From positions 366,038 through 430,037 of the forward strand of contig QAOA01003657.1 of the NCBI GenBank assembly GCA_003255065.1: a DNA stretch of 64,000 bases. Reading direction: 5' to 3'. Source of the stretch: Cercis canadensis (lineage: Eukaryota; Streptophyta; Magnoliopsida; Fabales; Fabaceae). Below are positions 1 through 10,966 of the stretch, piece after piece. Each line of letters begins with the position of its first letter. Position 1 is the stretch's first letter. The translations under genes and the position numbers were made by a program. Below the pieces are notes generated by a model, which saw only the letters and a program-made list of their open reading frames with translations, made no database searches and was not told the origin of the DNA.

Positions 1-1201
1 GACTTGAATCTTAAGAAGAACTAGGGGATACAGAGATCCCTATTGATGACTCTTTTCCTGGTGAGCAGCTATTCTCTATTTCCACCACTTTGCAGCCTTG
101 GTTTAGTGACATTGCAAACTATCTAGCGGCCAATCTCTTACCACCCGAACAAAGTCACCAACAAAGGAAGAAATTCTTTTTCAGTTGTCAAGCATTACTA
201 TTGGGATGACCCACTTCTTTTCAAACATTGCTCAGATTCAATCATTCGAAGATGTGTTCTTAAGGAGGAGATGGAAGGCATTCTCTACCATTGCCACTCA
301 TCTCAATATGGTGGTCATTTTGGTGCCAACAGGACTATAGCCAAGATTCTCCAATCTGGATTCTATTGGCCCACTATTTTCAAAGATGCTCAAGCTTATG
401 TCTTAGCTTGTGATAGGTGCCAAAGAACGGGTAACATCTTGCACCGCCATAAGATGCCTCTAAATAACATTGTAGAGGTGGAATTATTTGATGTTTGGAG
501 AATAGATTTCATAGGACCTTTCCCATCTTCCTTCAACAACCAGTATATATTGGTGGCAGTAAATTATGTCTCTAAGTGGATTGAAGTTGTAGCCTTGCCT
601 ATTAATGACTCCAAAGTGGTGATAAATTTCCTCAAGAAGAAACCCCTAGAGCTATCATTGGTGATGAAGGTACTCATTTCTGTAACAAGTACCTTGATGC
701 TTTGTTGGCTAAGTATGGGGTTAATCATAAAATAACCATAGCCTATCATCCATAGACAAAGGGGCAAGTTGAGATTTCCTATAGGGAATTGAAGTGCATC
801 CTTGAGAAGACTATGAATTCTAACATAAAGGATTGGGTCAATAAATTAGATGATGCTCTATGGGCTTATAGGAAAGCTTTCAAGACACCCATTGGTATTT
901 TTCCATATCGGTTGGTGTTTGGGAAAGTTGTCACTTGTCGGTTAAATTAGAACACCAAGTTTATTGGGCCACCAAGAAATTGAACTTTGATCTCCAAGTT
1001 GCGGGTAAGACGAGGCTCTTTCAACTTAATGAGCTGGATGAATTCGGCCAAGATGCTTATGAGAATGTCAAACTTTATAAAGAAATAACTAAGAAGTGGC
1101 ACGACAAAAGCATTATGAGGCGTGAATTCCCTCTGGGACAAAAGGTTTTCTTATTCAATTCCCGTTTTAAGCTTTTCCCCAGGAAGTTGAAGTCTAGATA
1201 G
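1..1201 (+). pseudogene. Athila pol 3' end: RNase H-integrase linker and integrase (decayed)
   Basis: Integrase inserts the cDNA copy of the element into host DNA. From about 19 to 190 the frame reads as the linker that follows RNase H in this family (FPGEQLF, then PWFSDIANYL). The HHCC zinc-binding region follows at about 285-420 ([12 protein letters not shown] then CDRC). The core starts near 490 with [12 protein letters not shown], where the usual VWGIDF glycine is arginine. The second catalytic region is shifted to another frame near 650 ([10 protein letters not shown]), and the Glu region is GQVEIS, after an in-frame stop (YHP then stop). The C-terminal part ([22 protein letters not shown]) breaks again near 930 and ends at 1201. 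At least two frameshifts and one stop make it non-functional. Confidence 0.88.
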
Positions 1202-1530
1202 TCCGTTCATAATAGAGCAAATTTTTCCCCATGGAGCAGTCAAAGTCAAAAGTGGTGAGTGAAAGTTCAAAGTTAATGCTTAAACACTGAAGATATACGT
1301 CAAGGGTGTAGAAGATTTTCCAAAATCCTCCATTGCTTTTGATGACCCCAGTTGATTCTCCACTTTGAAAGTCCGATTGAGGACTATAAACCAAGTGTTC
1401 TCTAGGAAGCAACCCATTTTCTATACTCTTAACATTTTGTTTAAATTTTCAAATTCTCATTTTTAGTTCCTATGTAGTTAGGTTTAATTTTTTTATTCTT
1501 TGGTTATGTCTAATTTTAGGTTTGCACTGA

Positions 1531-1543
1531 AAGTTTGGGGGTG
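1531..1543 (+). other. PPT-like purine motif after integrase (Z)
   Basis: AAGTTTGGGGGTG sits about 330 bp past the end of integrase. It resembles the true PPT but lies far from the 3' LTR. In Athila-type elements such an extra purine motif often separates pol from the env-like region. Its function is unknown; it could act as a second plus-strand primer. Confidence 0.5.
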
Positions 1544-1592
1544 TCCAAAGTGTTAAAAGTTTAGAAAAAGTGAGCTTTGTGAATCTATACAG

Positions 1593-1800
1593 TAGCCAGG
1601 ACGCCGTAGCGCCCAAGACGGATGCCGCAGTGCCCTAGCCCGCAGCACCAGCACCCACGTTTGTAGGACATTACAGCAGCTAGGACGCCCCAACGCCAAG
1701 ACAGATGCACAATGCCCAAGCTCGTAATACCCACGGCCGCAACGCCATTGTTTGCATGCATTACAATAGCTAGGATGCAACAGCGCCCAAGCCACTACCT
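1593..1800 (+). repeat. GC-rich imperfect tandem repeat, about 80-90 bp unit
   Basis: The unit beginning CAGTAGCCAGGACGCC (1593) recurs as CAGCAGCTAGGACGCC (about 1673) and partly as CAATAGCTAGGATGC (about 1764). That makes roughly 2.3 degenerate copies. They are markedly more GC-rich than the surroundings and end in a run of about 35 A at 1805-1838. No coding sense is visible; the open frame on the opposite strand is low complexity. Confidence 0.6.
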
Positions 1801-1801
1801 C

Positions 1802-1838
<37 letters not shown>

Positions 1839-1840
<2 letters not shown>

Positions 1841-2610
1841 CTGCACCCACTTAGCCAAAATGTGCATTTTAGGGTCTCCTTAACACCCCAATTTCCACAC
1901 TTTTTTTTTTCATTTGGTTTCCTCTCCCCATCACGCACACGCACCCTCTCACTGTCTACGCATCTTCTTCCTTAAGCACCCATAATCATACTTCACACAC
2001 ACAATTTCTAATTTTAAACCACGAAAATCCATCACCCATCCACCTCCATTCACATTTTTACACCCTTCTACCACACACCCACACCATTTTGAGTCCTAAT
2101 TCACCATCTTTCACATTCACACCGAGTCAACTTGGAAAAAAATGGGTCTCTTTCATTTTGCACTTTCCAAGTAATGCTTTGACCTCTTTCTCATTCTTTA
2201 ATGCTTATGGATGAAATTTTTCCCTAATGGAGGATTTGGATGCTTAGATAGGCTTATAGAAAATGTGTTTTGTGTTGTGCACACCATGTGTTTGTGAAAA
2301 TGCCTCAATAAAGGTTGGAGTGTTTATATGCACAAAATTGCTTAGTTAGCTGGCCAATTTGAAATTAATTGTGAGAATTCATGCTTATGCTAGGCTTTTT
2401 CCAATTGTTTTCTTTATTATGCACACAATGTTTTAGATGACATGCCCACATGAAAATGCCTTAAGGAAGGTTGGAGTGTTAATAATTGCTTGTTTCATAG
2501 GTTTTCTTGAGTAAACACCAAAGCCCCACTCCATGTATTACCTTATGCTATGCTTTCACATTATGTGTGTGATCTCACTAATGTGTGCTTTATAGGTTCA
2601 TGACCTAGCC
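1839..2610. other. Non-coding region between pol and env-like ORF of Z
   Basis: C/A-rich, then AT-rich DNA. Two similar stretches, near 2270-2320 (TGTTGTGCACACCATG, AATGCCTCAATAAAGGTTGGAGTG) and near 2420-2480 (AATGCCTTAAGGAAGGTTGGAGTG), suggest a diverged local duplication of about 150 bp. It probably serves as a spacer or leader for the env-like ORF. No gene is seen. Confidence 0.45.
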
Positions 2611-3761
2611 ATGACCACATCATCACACCACCAAACAAGAAAAAGACCATAGCTCCTTCCTCATCTAGTTCATTTGACTGTCGAAAATTCATGAACAAGG
2701 AAGATGAAGAGCGATTTCAAGACTTTGTTATCCACAAAGTTCTCATTGCAGAGCGAGGTTTGGAATTTTCCTATGGCCTTACCCAGTAGGTGCGGGATTT
2801 GGTAACCTATCATGGCTAGCTAGACTTGGTCAAGCATCCTATAGTAGCTGTGGTACAAATTTTAAAGGAATTCTCTGCCAACAGCAAGTTTAGACAAGAT
2901 TTCAAGGTATTTATGAGGGGCAAGAGGGTTCCCTTTGATAGCCATTCAATCTACTCCCTTTTTGGCTTGCTAGACATTCCGAACAACGACTACCAGTAGT
3001 ATTGGAATGATGGGCCTCAATGGAAGGAAATTACCTCTACACTATGCAAGCTAGGCACTTATTGGAAAATTTGGGGTGACACCCCTATTTCTTTTAAGAC
3101 CTCTGCTTTGGAAACCTACAGTAAATGATGGTACCACTTCCTCTGTGATTACCTCATCCCCACCAGCCACCTCAGTGATGTCACCACAAACCGAGCTATA
3201 CTTCTCTATGCCATCATGACAAAAATGACCATTGACATAGGCCGCCTAATTCAGCAATCCATCCTCCATTTTATTGAGAGCCTGAAGGCCACTAGTTTTG
3301 GCCACCCCTCAATGATCATGCTACTGTGTTAAAAGATGAGGGTTGAATGGGGTCTAAACGAGGAGTTCTCTCATCCTAAGCAACCTCTCAGTGCCCATGC
3401 TCACAGATTGCAAGGCTGGAATCCTTATGCGTAGGCACCATAACCACCACCACAGCCTAAACCACAACCAAAGTTGGATGATGCTAGGGCAACCTCTTCA
3501 CACCCATATGAGTCACTCGATACCAAAATGGCTAGAATGGAGCATTAAATGGCACACCTCATGCACTTCACCACCAAGGTCGATCAATTCATGCAATATT
3601 AGATGGATGTTATTGTCCACATGGCTTACTTTCACAGCCATTGCACATCAACTCAATGACAACCATTACTACCATTTTCGACAATGCCTAAGCTTCATCC
3701 ATACCCCTCTGAGGAGGAGGAGGAGGGAGCTGATGACATCAACATGTCCACATCTTTCTAG
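2611..3761 (+). pseudogene. Env-like ORF of Athila element ('putative plant transposon protein' type), decayed
   Basis: After a frame change close to the ATG at 2611, one frame reads to 3761 with about eight in-frame stops. It keeps the conserved landmarks of the extra ORF found downstream of pol in Athila-type elements: RKFMNKEDEERFQDFV with IAERGLEF near the start, then FMRGKRVPFDSHSIYSLFGL, YWKIWGDTP, and YHFLCDYLIPTSH with TTNRAILLYAI. It ends in a proline/glutamine-rich tail, a short helical stretch and an acidic run of five Glu before the stop. In the family this ORF has been called env-like, but no signal peptide or membrane segment is evident in this copy, so an envelope role is not supported here. 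A-D lack it altogether. Confidence 0.75.
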
Positions 3762-3797
3762 GGGTGTACTTTTCGCATTATCTTACTTTTTGCATAC

Positions 3798-3840
3798 ATT
3801 AAGGACAATGCATCTATAAGTTTGGGGATGGGGAATTTTA
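3798..3840 (+). other. Conserved ACATTaAGGACAATG block plus PPT-like motif (Z)
   Basis: ACATTAAGGACAATG is followed about 7 bp later by AAGTTTGGGGATGGGG. The same pair (ACATTGAGGACAATG, then AAGTGTGGGGGAGG) occurs directly after pol in A, B, C and D. In Z it follows the env-like ORF. This suggests A-D derive from an ancestor that lost the region between pol and this block. Confidence 0.65.
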
Positions 3841-5166
3841 TTTTTATATTTTTGTTTTTTTTTTGTTTTGATTTTCATTTTAGTTTTGCCAATTTAAGTA
3901 GATAGTTGTGCTTTTTATGAGTGATCTTTATGCTTGAAAACCTAGGGGCCATGATAGAGTCTTGATTATATTTGTGTAGAATTCTTGGAAAATGAGACAT
4001 AACATGCTAATGTTTGCCTAATTCTTATGTGATCTTGACTGAATTTCATAGTTCTCTTGTACACACTTTGAGTACATGCCCTGAACTAATGAATTCTTGG
4101 CCATATTTAAAGTGGGTTTATGCATTTGAGTACTCGTAGACCTTAAAGACACTAGAATTTGTTTGATTGCCACTTGAGGCGAAATCCTAGGCCACGCAAC
4201 ATTAAAAAAGTGATATAGGCATTGTTTGGATATCTTGAGCCTTTCTAGCTTACCCATGAGTAGCTATCCCTAGGTCACCCTACTTGAGCTGATTTGAGAT
4301 TGTTTCTTTGTTAACCACACACTTAACCCATGCCACTAAATATTTTCCTCATGACTACCTTGCATTCATGACACAATTTCAATTTTGGAAAAATATTTAG
4401 AGCTTGAATTTGAAAAAAAAAAAATTGAATTTGAGGGAAAAAAGGTGGATTGGGAGGTGTAGTGAAGAGATAAGGGTTTTATGAAATCAGTTTTGTAGCT
4501 TCTTGGTGTTAGAAAAAGAAAAGAAAACCTTGAATGAGACACCCTTTGAGAATATAAAAAAAATCAAAGTTTCGAGGTGTTCTCATCAGTTCAAAGAAGG
4601 AAAGCAAAAAGAAGCAAAAACTTGAAATAAGAAGAAAAGAAAAGTGGTTGAGAAAGTGAGTTGTCTATGAAATATGGGGAATTAATCTCATGCTTGAGCG
4701 CTCTAAATTTTCTTTAAAAATTGACTGTGTTATGGATGGTTAGCAAATTGCAATGTCTTTCATCCAACCCTAACCTTAGCCAAACATTACAAGCCTTTAA
4801 AGACGGTGATTTTTTTATGTTGCATGTTGGTCTACATTAATGGAGAGTGGCCTGAAAAGCAAACCTATAATGTTCCTATAATGGACTTTGTGAGTGCTTA
4901 AATGCATAAGCTTGTTTAGAAGGCTTGGAGGGTAAATTGTGAGGGACAAGACACACACACACTCAAGGAACTTAAACATGAAGTCAAGTTTGCAATAGAA
5001 TTAAGATTTAACATTTTCATGATATGGTAAATTTTCTTAAAATTCTACATGAGTATTTTCTTTGAGGCTTATTAGGTTAGTAAAGCTAAAATAATCATTC
5101 AATTGTTAAGTTTCTCATGTTATTTATGATTTTTCTTTAGTTTTGCTCGAGGACTAGCAAATCTCA
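3841..5166 (+). other. 3' untranslated region of Z
   Basis: AT-rich, T-rich at its start, with purine-rich patches at about 4400-4640. No supported ORF. It matches in position, and loosely in wording (for example a line about 'gagtgatctttatg' and tail-like purine tracts), the 3' regions of A-D, but I could not align it with confidence. Confidence 0.5.
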
Positions 5167-5180
5167 AGTTTGAGGGCATT
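5167..5180 (+). other. Polypurine tract of Z
   Basis: AAGTTTGAGGGCATT lies immediately before the LTR start TGATAAG. It is the expected plus-strand primer site, partly decayed by pyrimidines. Confidence 0.6.
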
Positions 5181-6556
5181 TGATAAGTCAGATTTATACA
5201 ACTTATCTTATATTAATTAAGCTTGTTAATTGCTTGTTCTAGGGTGTTTTAGGTTTGATTTATGTGTTTTCATGTTTATTTTGTAGGTTTTCAATTTAGG
5301 AATGATTGAAAGTCCATTTAGCATGTTTAGGCGTTAAAAATTAATAAATTTTGGTCACCTGGACTCGGAGGCAGCAAGCTCAGTGCCTTAGCCCTCTTGT
5401 GATGAAGGGAAAGTAGAAGGACCAGCGCGCTCAGAGTCGCAGCCTCCATTTCCAGGGCTGCAGCGCCAGACCAGTTGTTAATCAAATGAAGGAGATAGCG
5501 AGCTAGGCACCATACCCTTCATTTTTATGGCCACAACGCTAGTTGAAGAGCCAATTTTGAAGAATGAGATAGCAAGGCCAACATTGCAATGTTGCAGCCT
5601 TCCAAGGGTCAACTCAGGATTTGACTTCAAAATTTCTTGTTTTAATTAAGATTCTTATTTTATTTCAATTCCTTATTTCTCTAAACCTCCTAGAACATAT
5701 AAATAGGTATTTTAAAATCTAAATTAGGGTTACACACTAGTTTTAGCAAGAGGCAAGCAAGGAAGAGAAGATCAAGCTCCAAGAGGAGGATTTGTCCATC
5801 GATTATCAGCGTCATCGAGTTTTCTTCATCTCTTTCTCTTGTACTCATGTCTAAAATTATTGTGAACATGTTTTCATCTATATTCATGAGCTAAACTCAT
5901 TTTCTAGGGCAACGATGTAGCCTAGTTAGGATGTGTTGTTATTCTCTACTGATTTAATTCAAGAATGTCTTTCTTAATTGATATCTTCATCTCAATTCTT
6001 CATGTCTCTAATTAATTGGCCATTAATTAGTTGTTTAGATAATTGCAATGAGACCGGGAGGTGATTTTTGATTCAAGATCATAGAGATAAAGATCTTAGA
6101 CGTCATAAGGGATAGGAATATACCTTTATGGTCTATGTAACTAATGAAAGAATTGAAGAATTAACTTAGAGAATTTATGGGTAGCTTAATCCACATAGGA
6201 ATATAGTGAATTAGCACTTAGAGATATTTTTGTTTGATTTAGGAAACGCTAATGAATAGTTTAGGGTTCTTGGCTAGCAATTAAGGAGATAATTCTTGAT
6301 AAATGAAATAGGGATAACAATCCAGAATAGCTATGGTGAAATCGAACACCCTAGATCTTTCTTATATGAATTTTCATTTGTTTAAGTGTTTTTGTCTTTA
6401 AATTATTGCTCGACATTTAATTTCCATTGCCTAGATAAAATTGGAATTGACTCAATTTTGGTACTTCATAGTCATAATTCTCATGGGACGATCCTTAATT
6501 CATAATTATATTACTTGCTCGCAATACGTACACTTGCATATGATTTTTGTGTGACA
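5181..6556 (+). repeat. 3' LTR of element Z (about 1.38 kb)
   Basis: Starts TGATAAGTC just after the PPT and is taken to end at TGTGACA. It contains a TATA box at 5698, a GC-richer part at about 5340-5600, and AT-rich R/U5-like sequence. The right boundary is inferred; the first bases after it (AGATA) are the candidate TSD. Confidence 0.65.
5698..5707 (+). promoter_or_regulatory. TATA box in Z 3' LTR
   Basis: TATAAATAGG is a strong plant TATA consensus, located about 517 bp into the LTR, where a U3/R boundary is plausible. It would drive rightward transcription. Confidence 0.55.
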
Positions 6557-6683
6557 AGATAGTTTTATAATTATGCTATATTATGTAAATATATATACTA
6601 GTGTGTAAAATATATATGAACATAGACATTTAGGTTCCATCTTCCCCTCCATTCCCCCTTCCTCTCAATACTCTCTATTCTAT
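6557..6683. other. Short AT-rich spacer
   Basis: AT-rich, then pyrimidine-rich (TTCCATCTTCCCCTCC...) sequence between the Z LTR and the copia remnant. Nothing recognisable. Confidence 0.4.
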
Positions 6684-6887
6684 AAAATTCAACTACTTGA
6701 ATACTACAGCACAAAGGAGCAATTAGCTGACATCTTCACTAAGGTGTTACCAATAGGGAAATATGGGATGCTACGAGGTATGCTTGGAGTAACAAAAAAT
6801 GCATTGAGTAGGAGTGTTAAACATAGCACACTCTTGTGGATTTCTCCAAAGAATCACCAGGCTACTATAGCCACCTTCATTTACTAA
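6684..6887 (+). pseudogene. Ty1/copia RNase H C-terminal tail (fragment)
   Basis: A single open frame of 67 codons reads KIQLLEYYSTKEQLADIFTK, then a variant of the 'LP..KF..LRG.LGV' ending. This is the highly conserved end of plant Ty1/copia polyproteins, where RNase H finishes. All upstream pol is missing and nothing copia-like precedes it, so this is a truncated relic. The frame continues about 30 codons beyond the usual LGV end before its stop; that extension may already be LTR sequence. Confidence 0.85.
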
Positions 6888-7274
6888 CTTCTCAGAACTA
6901 TCCAGAGACTTGTGGAAGCTCATCTCTAACCTGGGAAGATGCAAGAAATTAAAAAGAAAAACTAGAAGCAGATAACGTTGCAGATGAATCCAAAATGATC
7001 AGAATACAATAACTATAAACTAATGTTAAACTACCATTCAAGAGACTTCCATTAAGCGGTGCAACGTGCCTATAAATAGGCATCATGTATACATTGCTGA
7101 TGTAACATAGAAAACTAAAGCCATTAAGTCATTAGGCTTCTACAAATAGTCTTCAACTATTCCAGAACTCCTTCCACATCACTATCATTCCTCATTTATC
7201 CACTTATCTACCAATCGTACACATACACATACACTATTACTATCTTTCTCATAGACTGTCAGTCACACTCATCA
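6813..7274 (+). repeat. Candidate 3' LTR of the copia relic (limits uncertain)
   Basis: Starts TGTTAAAC shortly after the copia coding end, carries TATAAATAGG at 7071-7080, and could end at CATCA near 7274. No second LTR copy is present to prove the limits. Confidence 0.35.
7071..7080 (+). promoter_or_regulatory. TATA box in candidate copia LTR
   Basis: TATAAATAGG lies about 258 bp into the candidate LTR, a typical position for a Ty1/copia U3 promoter. Confidence 0.45.
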
Positions 7275-8219
7275 TCGGTTTCTTGTTAGGGGACCAAAAC
7301 TACAATTAAGCCTAAAATAAAAACATCAATTTTGTTGTCTTTTCTATGCATACACCTAGAGCAGCTATAACAAGGGTGTGTTGCTACCACGATCTTGGCA
7401 TCAACGGCTACTTTGCTGACCCAATTTGGCTACATTTAATAGCACACACCTCTTCTTCATTGGTGCCTCATCTCTACACGACTACCTTCAATACTACCAA
7501 AACTAGCCAAAATCTATTAATGCAATTGTCAAATTAATCCATAACATTCAGCTATACCAATTTGCCACCATCCTTTGCCTATAAATAGCTTTTAGGACGA
7601 ATGAATTTGGACTGCACAGACACACAAATTCTAAGAGGTACATAAATTCTTGAAATAGAGAGAAAATTCTAGAGAAAAAGGAAACACATCACAATATTGA
7701 AAAAAAAAAAAGAAGCAATCAAAGAGATTTCAAGCTCCAAAATGCACAACTAGAGGGATTCTCATCCACAAGTATACCACTAATTGTCATTCACTCTTAA
7801 ATCTCAAAGCACACCTAACACTTACACAAAATCCATATTCACTCACAAATCCATAGCTTTCTTTTTTTACAAAAAAAAAAAAATCGCATTTGCATATGAT
7901 AGACTAAGCTTGAAATTCAAGGCTAAGGGAACCTCAAGCAGAAATATAGAGAAGCAGAAAAAAATTTGCAAAAAGTTACTTGTTATCATTCATTATGCAT
8001 GTCATACAATATATAGTGAAATGCATGCAACAAATTCAACCAATAGTAGTGTTACAACTAAGCATGCCTTCTTGAATTCAAGGATTTGTAACTAACTACT
8101 AATTATTCTAGAATCTCCTATAGTTATCCCACCATGCAGGCTTCTTAGTCAATTTAGTTAGCTTTGCACTTGGCCTAAATCCCTTGTTGTTGCATTTTGC
8201 TAGTTCCCTAGCTAATGGG
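7275..8219. other. Unassigned AT-rich region with one TATA-like core
   Basis: No supported gene. TATAAATAG at 7580-7588 is followed by an A-rich, leader-like stretch (about 7620-7780). The two small open frames here (7346-7537 and 7784-8095) are low complexity and lack domain signatures. Part of it could be the remains of the 3' LTR of the minus-strand chromovirus to its right, or another old LTR. Confidence 0.4.
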
Positions 8220-9345
8220 TTATTTTTCCTCTATCATTCCTTCCCTCTTTTGGAACCACCTTGTCCTTAAGGTGTAAGTTTGGGTAGTCTTGTTGTAGTT
8301 AGACAAGTCTTTTGATGAAGTCTCCAATGGTAGTAGTCCTTTCCATTGAACCAAAACCATGTCATGTTGTCCTATTTCAGAAGTAGTAAGCTTATGATCT
8401 TGAATATCTAATGGTGTTATGAGTGGTTGGTGGCCAAAGACTTAAGGAGGGAGAGCTAAAGTATTATAATCTAGAGGACCATGGTGAAATTTGAGGAGAG
8501 AAGAACAAAAAATATTGTGGATTCTTGATGAGGGAGGAAGGTCCAACTCATAAGCAATTAGTCCTATGCGCTCTAATAGTTGAAAGGGACCATAGAATCA
8601 CTTTGCTAGTTTTTGGTTGCCTTGCCTTGAGACTAAAGTCTATCTATATGGTCTAAGCCGTACATATACCCATTCCTCTACATTAAATTCCATAGAAGAT
8701 TATTTCTTGTTTGCTATTTTCTTCACTTATTGTGCCTTCACTAGATTCTTACGTAGCTCTTTTAAAATTCTGTCATTGTTGCTCCAATCAATTTCTACTG
8801 CTGCAATTGAAGAAGACTCCTCTACATAATAAGGAATGGAAGAAGGAGGTCTACCAAACATGACTTGGAAAGGTGAGAATCCTATGAAGGAGTGGACAGA
8901 AGTATTGTAGCTTTATTCTGCCTAATGAAGGAAATTACTCCATTGTTTAGGTTCATTGTGAACAAATGCTCACAAGATTTACTGTAAGGTATGGTTAATC
9001 ACCTCTGTTTGGCCATCAAATTGTAGGTGATAAGCAGTACTCATTTTCAGTCTCTTACCATTTAATTGGAATAACTATCGCAAAAAATGGCTAAGAAAGA
9101 TAGGGTCTCTATTTGATATAAGGCTCTTTGGAAAATCATGTAACTTACAGACCATGGTAGCAAAGAGATTAACAACTTGACTTGCTGAATGATGAGTTGG
9201 AAAAGCTCCAAAATGTGCTGCTATTGAGAAACGATCCACTACTACTAAAATAGTGTTTTTGCCTTGAGAGGGAGGGAATCTTATGATAAAATCTAATGAA
9301 AGGTCTTCCCAAATTTGAGTAAGAATTGGGATAGGTTACAATAAC
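8220..9345 (-). pseudogene. Ty3/gypsy chromovirus integrase plus chromodomain (decayed, truncated)
   Basis: The minus strand reads in one frame for more than 1 kb with several stops. It begins in the integrase core (IWEDLSLDFIIRFP, then ILVVVDRFS). The second catalytic site reads ISNRDPIF instead of the usual SDRD, so the Asp is Asn. The third is DGQTEVINHTLQ. GFSPFQVMFGRPP and the GPY/F module (FYGPFQLLERIG then AYELDLPP) follow. The end HDMVLVQWKGLLPLETSS matches the core of a plant chromovirus chromodomain. The N-terminal part of pol is missing beyond 9345. The exact clade (Tekay, Reina or Galadriel) cannot be settled by eye. Confidence 0.85.
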
Positions 9346-9519
9346 GCCTGGAGCGTTGGTTATGGTCTTAATCTATTCACACCACTGTTCTAAAAGTGAA
9401 ACCGGACCGGCTGATTTGATCGGTGATGCAAATCCCTAGGGGTAACCCAAGGTAGAGAATCCAAATGCCCGTGAACTGTCTAAATCAAGTTTTAGAATGA
9501 AAACGAGGACCTCCACCTG
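9346..9519. other. Unassigned 174-bp spacer left of element A
   Basis: No recognisable family. Its last five bases, ACCTG (9515-9519), are the candidate left TSD of element A. Confidence 0.4.
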
Positions 9520-10943
9520 TGATAAACACACTTTTTATTCAGTAGTTAACCCTCGTATTTAGTCTCTTAAACCTCTTTTAGGCTGAATTGATTAGGCTTG
9601 GGCTGCATTTCATTAGTTGCGTTCCAATTGGGCTTAATTGTATTTCTCAGCATTACTGGAAATTTTACACTGTCTCTGTATTTTGGTCATAACTTGAGTT
9701 ATAGACATCTTATAGTTATGAATCTTATCTTGTAGGAAATATTAGAGAATTCTCTATAACTTTGATTCAGAGCCCCAAGTCTAGCTCGGAGGTATAGTGA
9801 GTTGTATTTAACCTAGAAGTCAGAACAGAGATGCTATCCCTGGATCTTGACCTGTATGAAGAGATTGGGCCATAACTTGGGTTATAGGCATCGTATGGGC
9901 CCAAACCTAGTGCCATTGGATAGCTGAAACATTAAGCTTCAATATTGTGAAGACCACTTCTCCAAACTCTAGCGTTTAGATGGTGTTATTTTCCTTTAAA
10001 GTCAACTAATGAGTCCAGAGAGCTTTTAAGAGTAAATTGGGCCTAACTCTCTCATCCCAGGCTCAATTAAACCCAAACCGGTGCCAAATTAAAGCTAAGA
10101 GCTAGAAAATTATTTCTAAGCTAGTGGTAATCTCGGTGTGTAGGTATTTTAGATGGTTTTAGGTAGAGCAAGAGGTAGACGTAGGTTTACATTCTCATTC
10201 TGTGCAGTTTTCCTTTACCACTTTTCTCTCCAGAGTTTTTCTTTACCTTTTCTATAATGGATCATTCCCTCATGTTCATGGAGGGCTGGTTATTTAAATC
10301 AATCTAGGTTTTGGTTGTTATGATTATTAATTTTGAGATTCTATATTAATTTTTATTTATTCAGTGATTACTCAAACTTCTTTCCTTCATTTGCTTAATT
10401 CTGATTGGATTGCTTAATTCGGATTAGAATGTTCATATGATAATTGTTTAATTTCATATGTTAAAAGAAGATTGTAAATATTAAACAATGTTTTAAAGGT
10501 TTTTGATGGATTGTTTAAGCTCGGTTAGACTTTGGACTTTAGGTTAATCTGGATTAGTGGATGGTTAATTCATTAAAACCCTAATTAATCGAATTCTGAA
10601 TGCTTATCCAGTAGAGATCCGTAGATCACCTTGAGGATTCTTAATGAGATCTAAGGCCGAGATTTAGGTTAATGATTGAATGAATCTTTTGTAATCAATG
10701 ACGGATTAAAATCAAGATTAGCTAATTCCTTGGATTGGTTGCTTTCCTTAATTCGGTTTACCACTTTCAATTACTTTCTATTGATTAATTCTACAAAATC
10801 AAACCCCCTGTTAATTAAACTCCCTAATTTGATTCCCTAATTAGAGTTGTCCTATGGTTTGACTCGGTGTTACCTTATGCTGCAAGTAGTTTTGGTGAAC
10901 CAAATATAAATTGATTAATTTGATTAGCCTCGACAACTCATCA
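9520..10943 (+). repeat. 5' LTR of A (1424 bp)
   Basis: Starts TGATAAACACACTTTTTATT and ends CTCATCA, 5 bp before the PBS. Its first part is repeated at 18537-19155 with scattered substitutions, indicating an old insertion. The sequence is related to the LTRs of C and D, which begin TGATGAACACAC. Confidence 0.92.
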
Positions 10944-10948
10944 AATTT

Positions 10949-10966
10949 TGGCACCGTTGCCGAGGA
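10949..10966 (+). other. Primer binding site of A (tRNA-Asp type)
   Basis: TGGCACCGTTGCCGAGGA differs at two positions from TGGCGCCGTTGCCGGGGA, the tRNA-Asp-complementary PBS typical of Athila elements. The latter is intact at 60965. Confidence 0.88.

Larger units (their letters stand above)
1..6556 (+). mobile_element. Athila-type LTR retrotransposon Z, 3' half (5' part outside window)
   Basis: Old Ty3/gypsy element entering from the left window edge. In order it shows the end of pol (RNase H to integrase), a purine motif, a decayed env-like ORF, a second purine motif, a long 3' untranslated region, a PPT and a 3' LTR. Only Athila-like and a few other plant Ty3/gypsy lineages carry an extra ORF after integrase, and the integrase motifs match those of elements A-D here. 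Every coding part has stops or frameshifts, so it is dead. The right end (TGTGACA at 6556) is inferred from the TG...CA rule because the partner 5' LTR lies outside the window. Confidence 0.85.

Noticed and set aside
7346..7537. 63-aa open frame between the relics
   Set aside because: Short, no homology recognised, lies in unassigned debris.
7784..8095. 103-aa open frame as a possible host gene
   Set aside because: Lys/Ser/Thr-rich low complexity with an A-run inside. No domain, no splice or start context that stands out.
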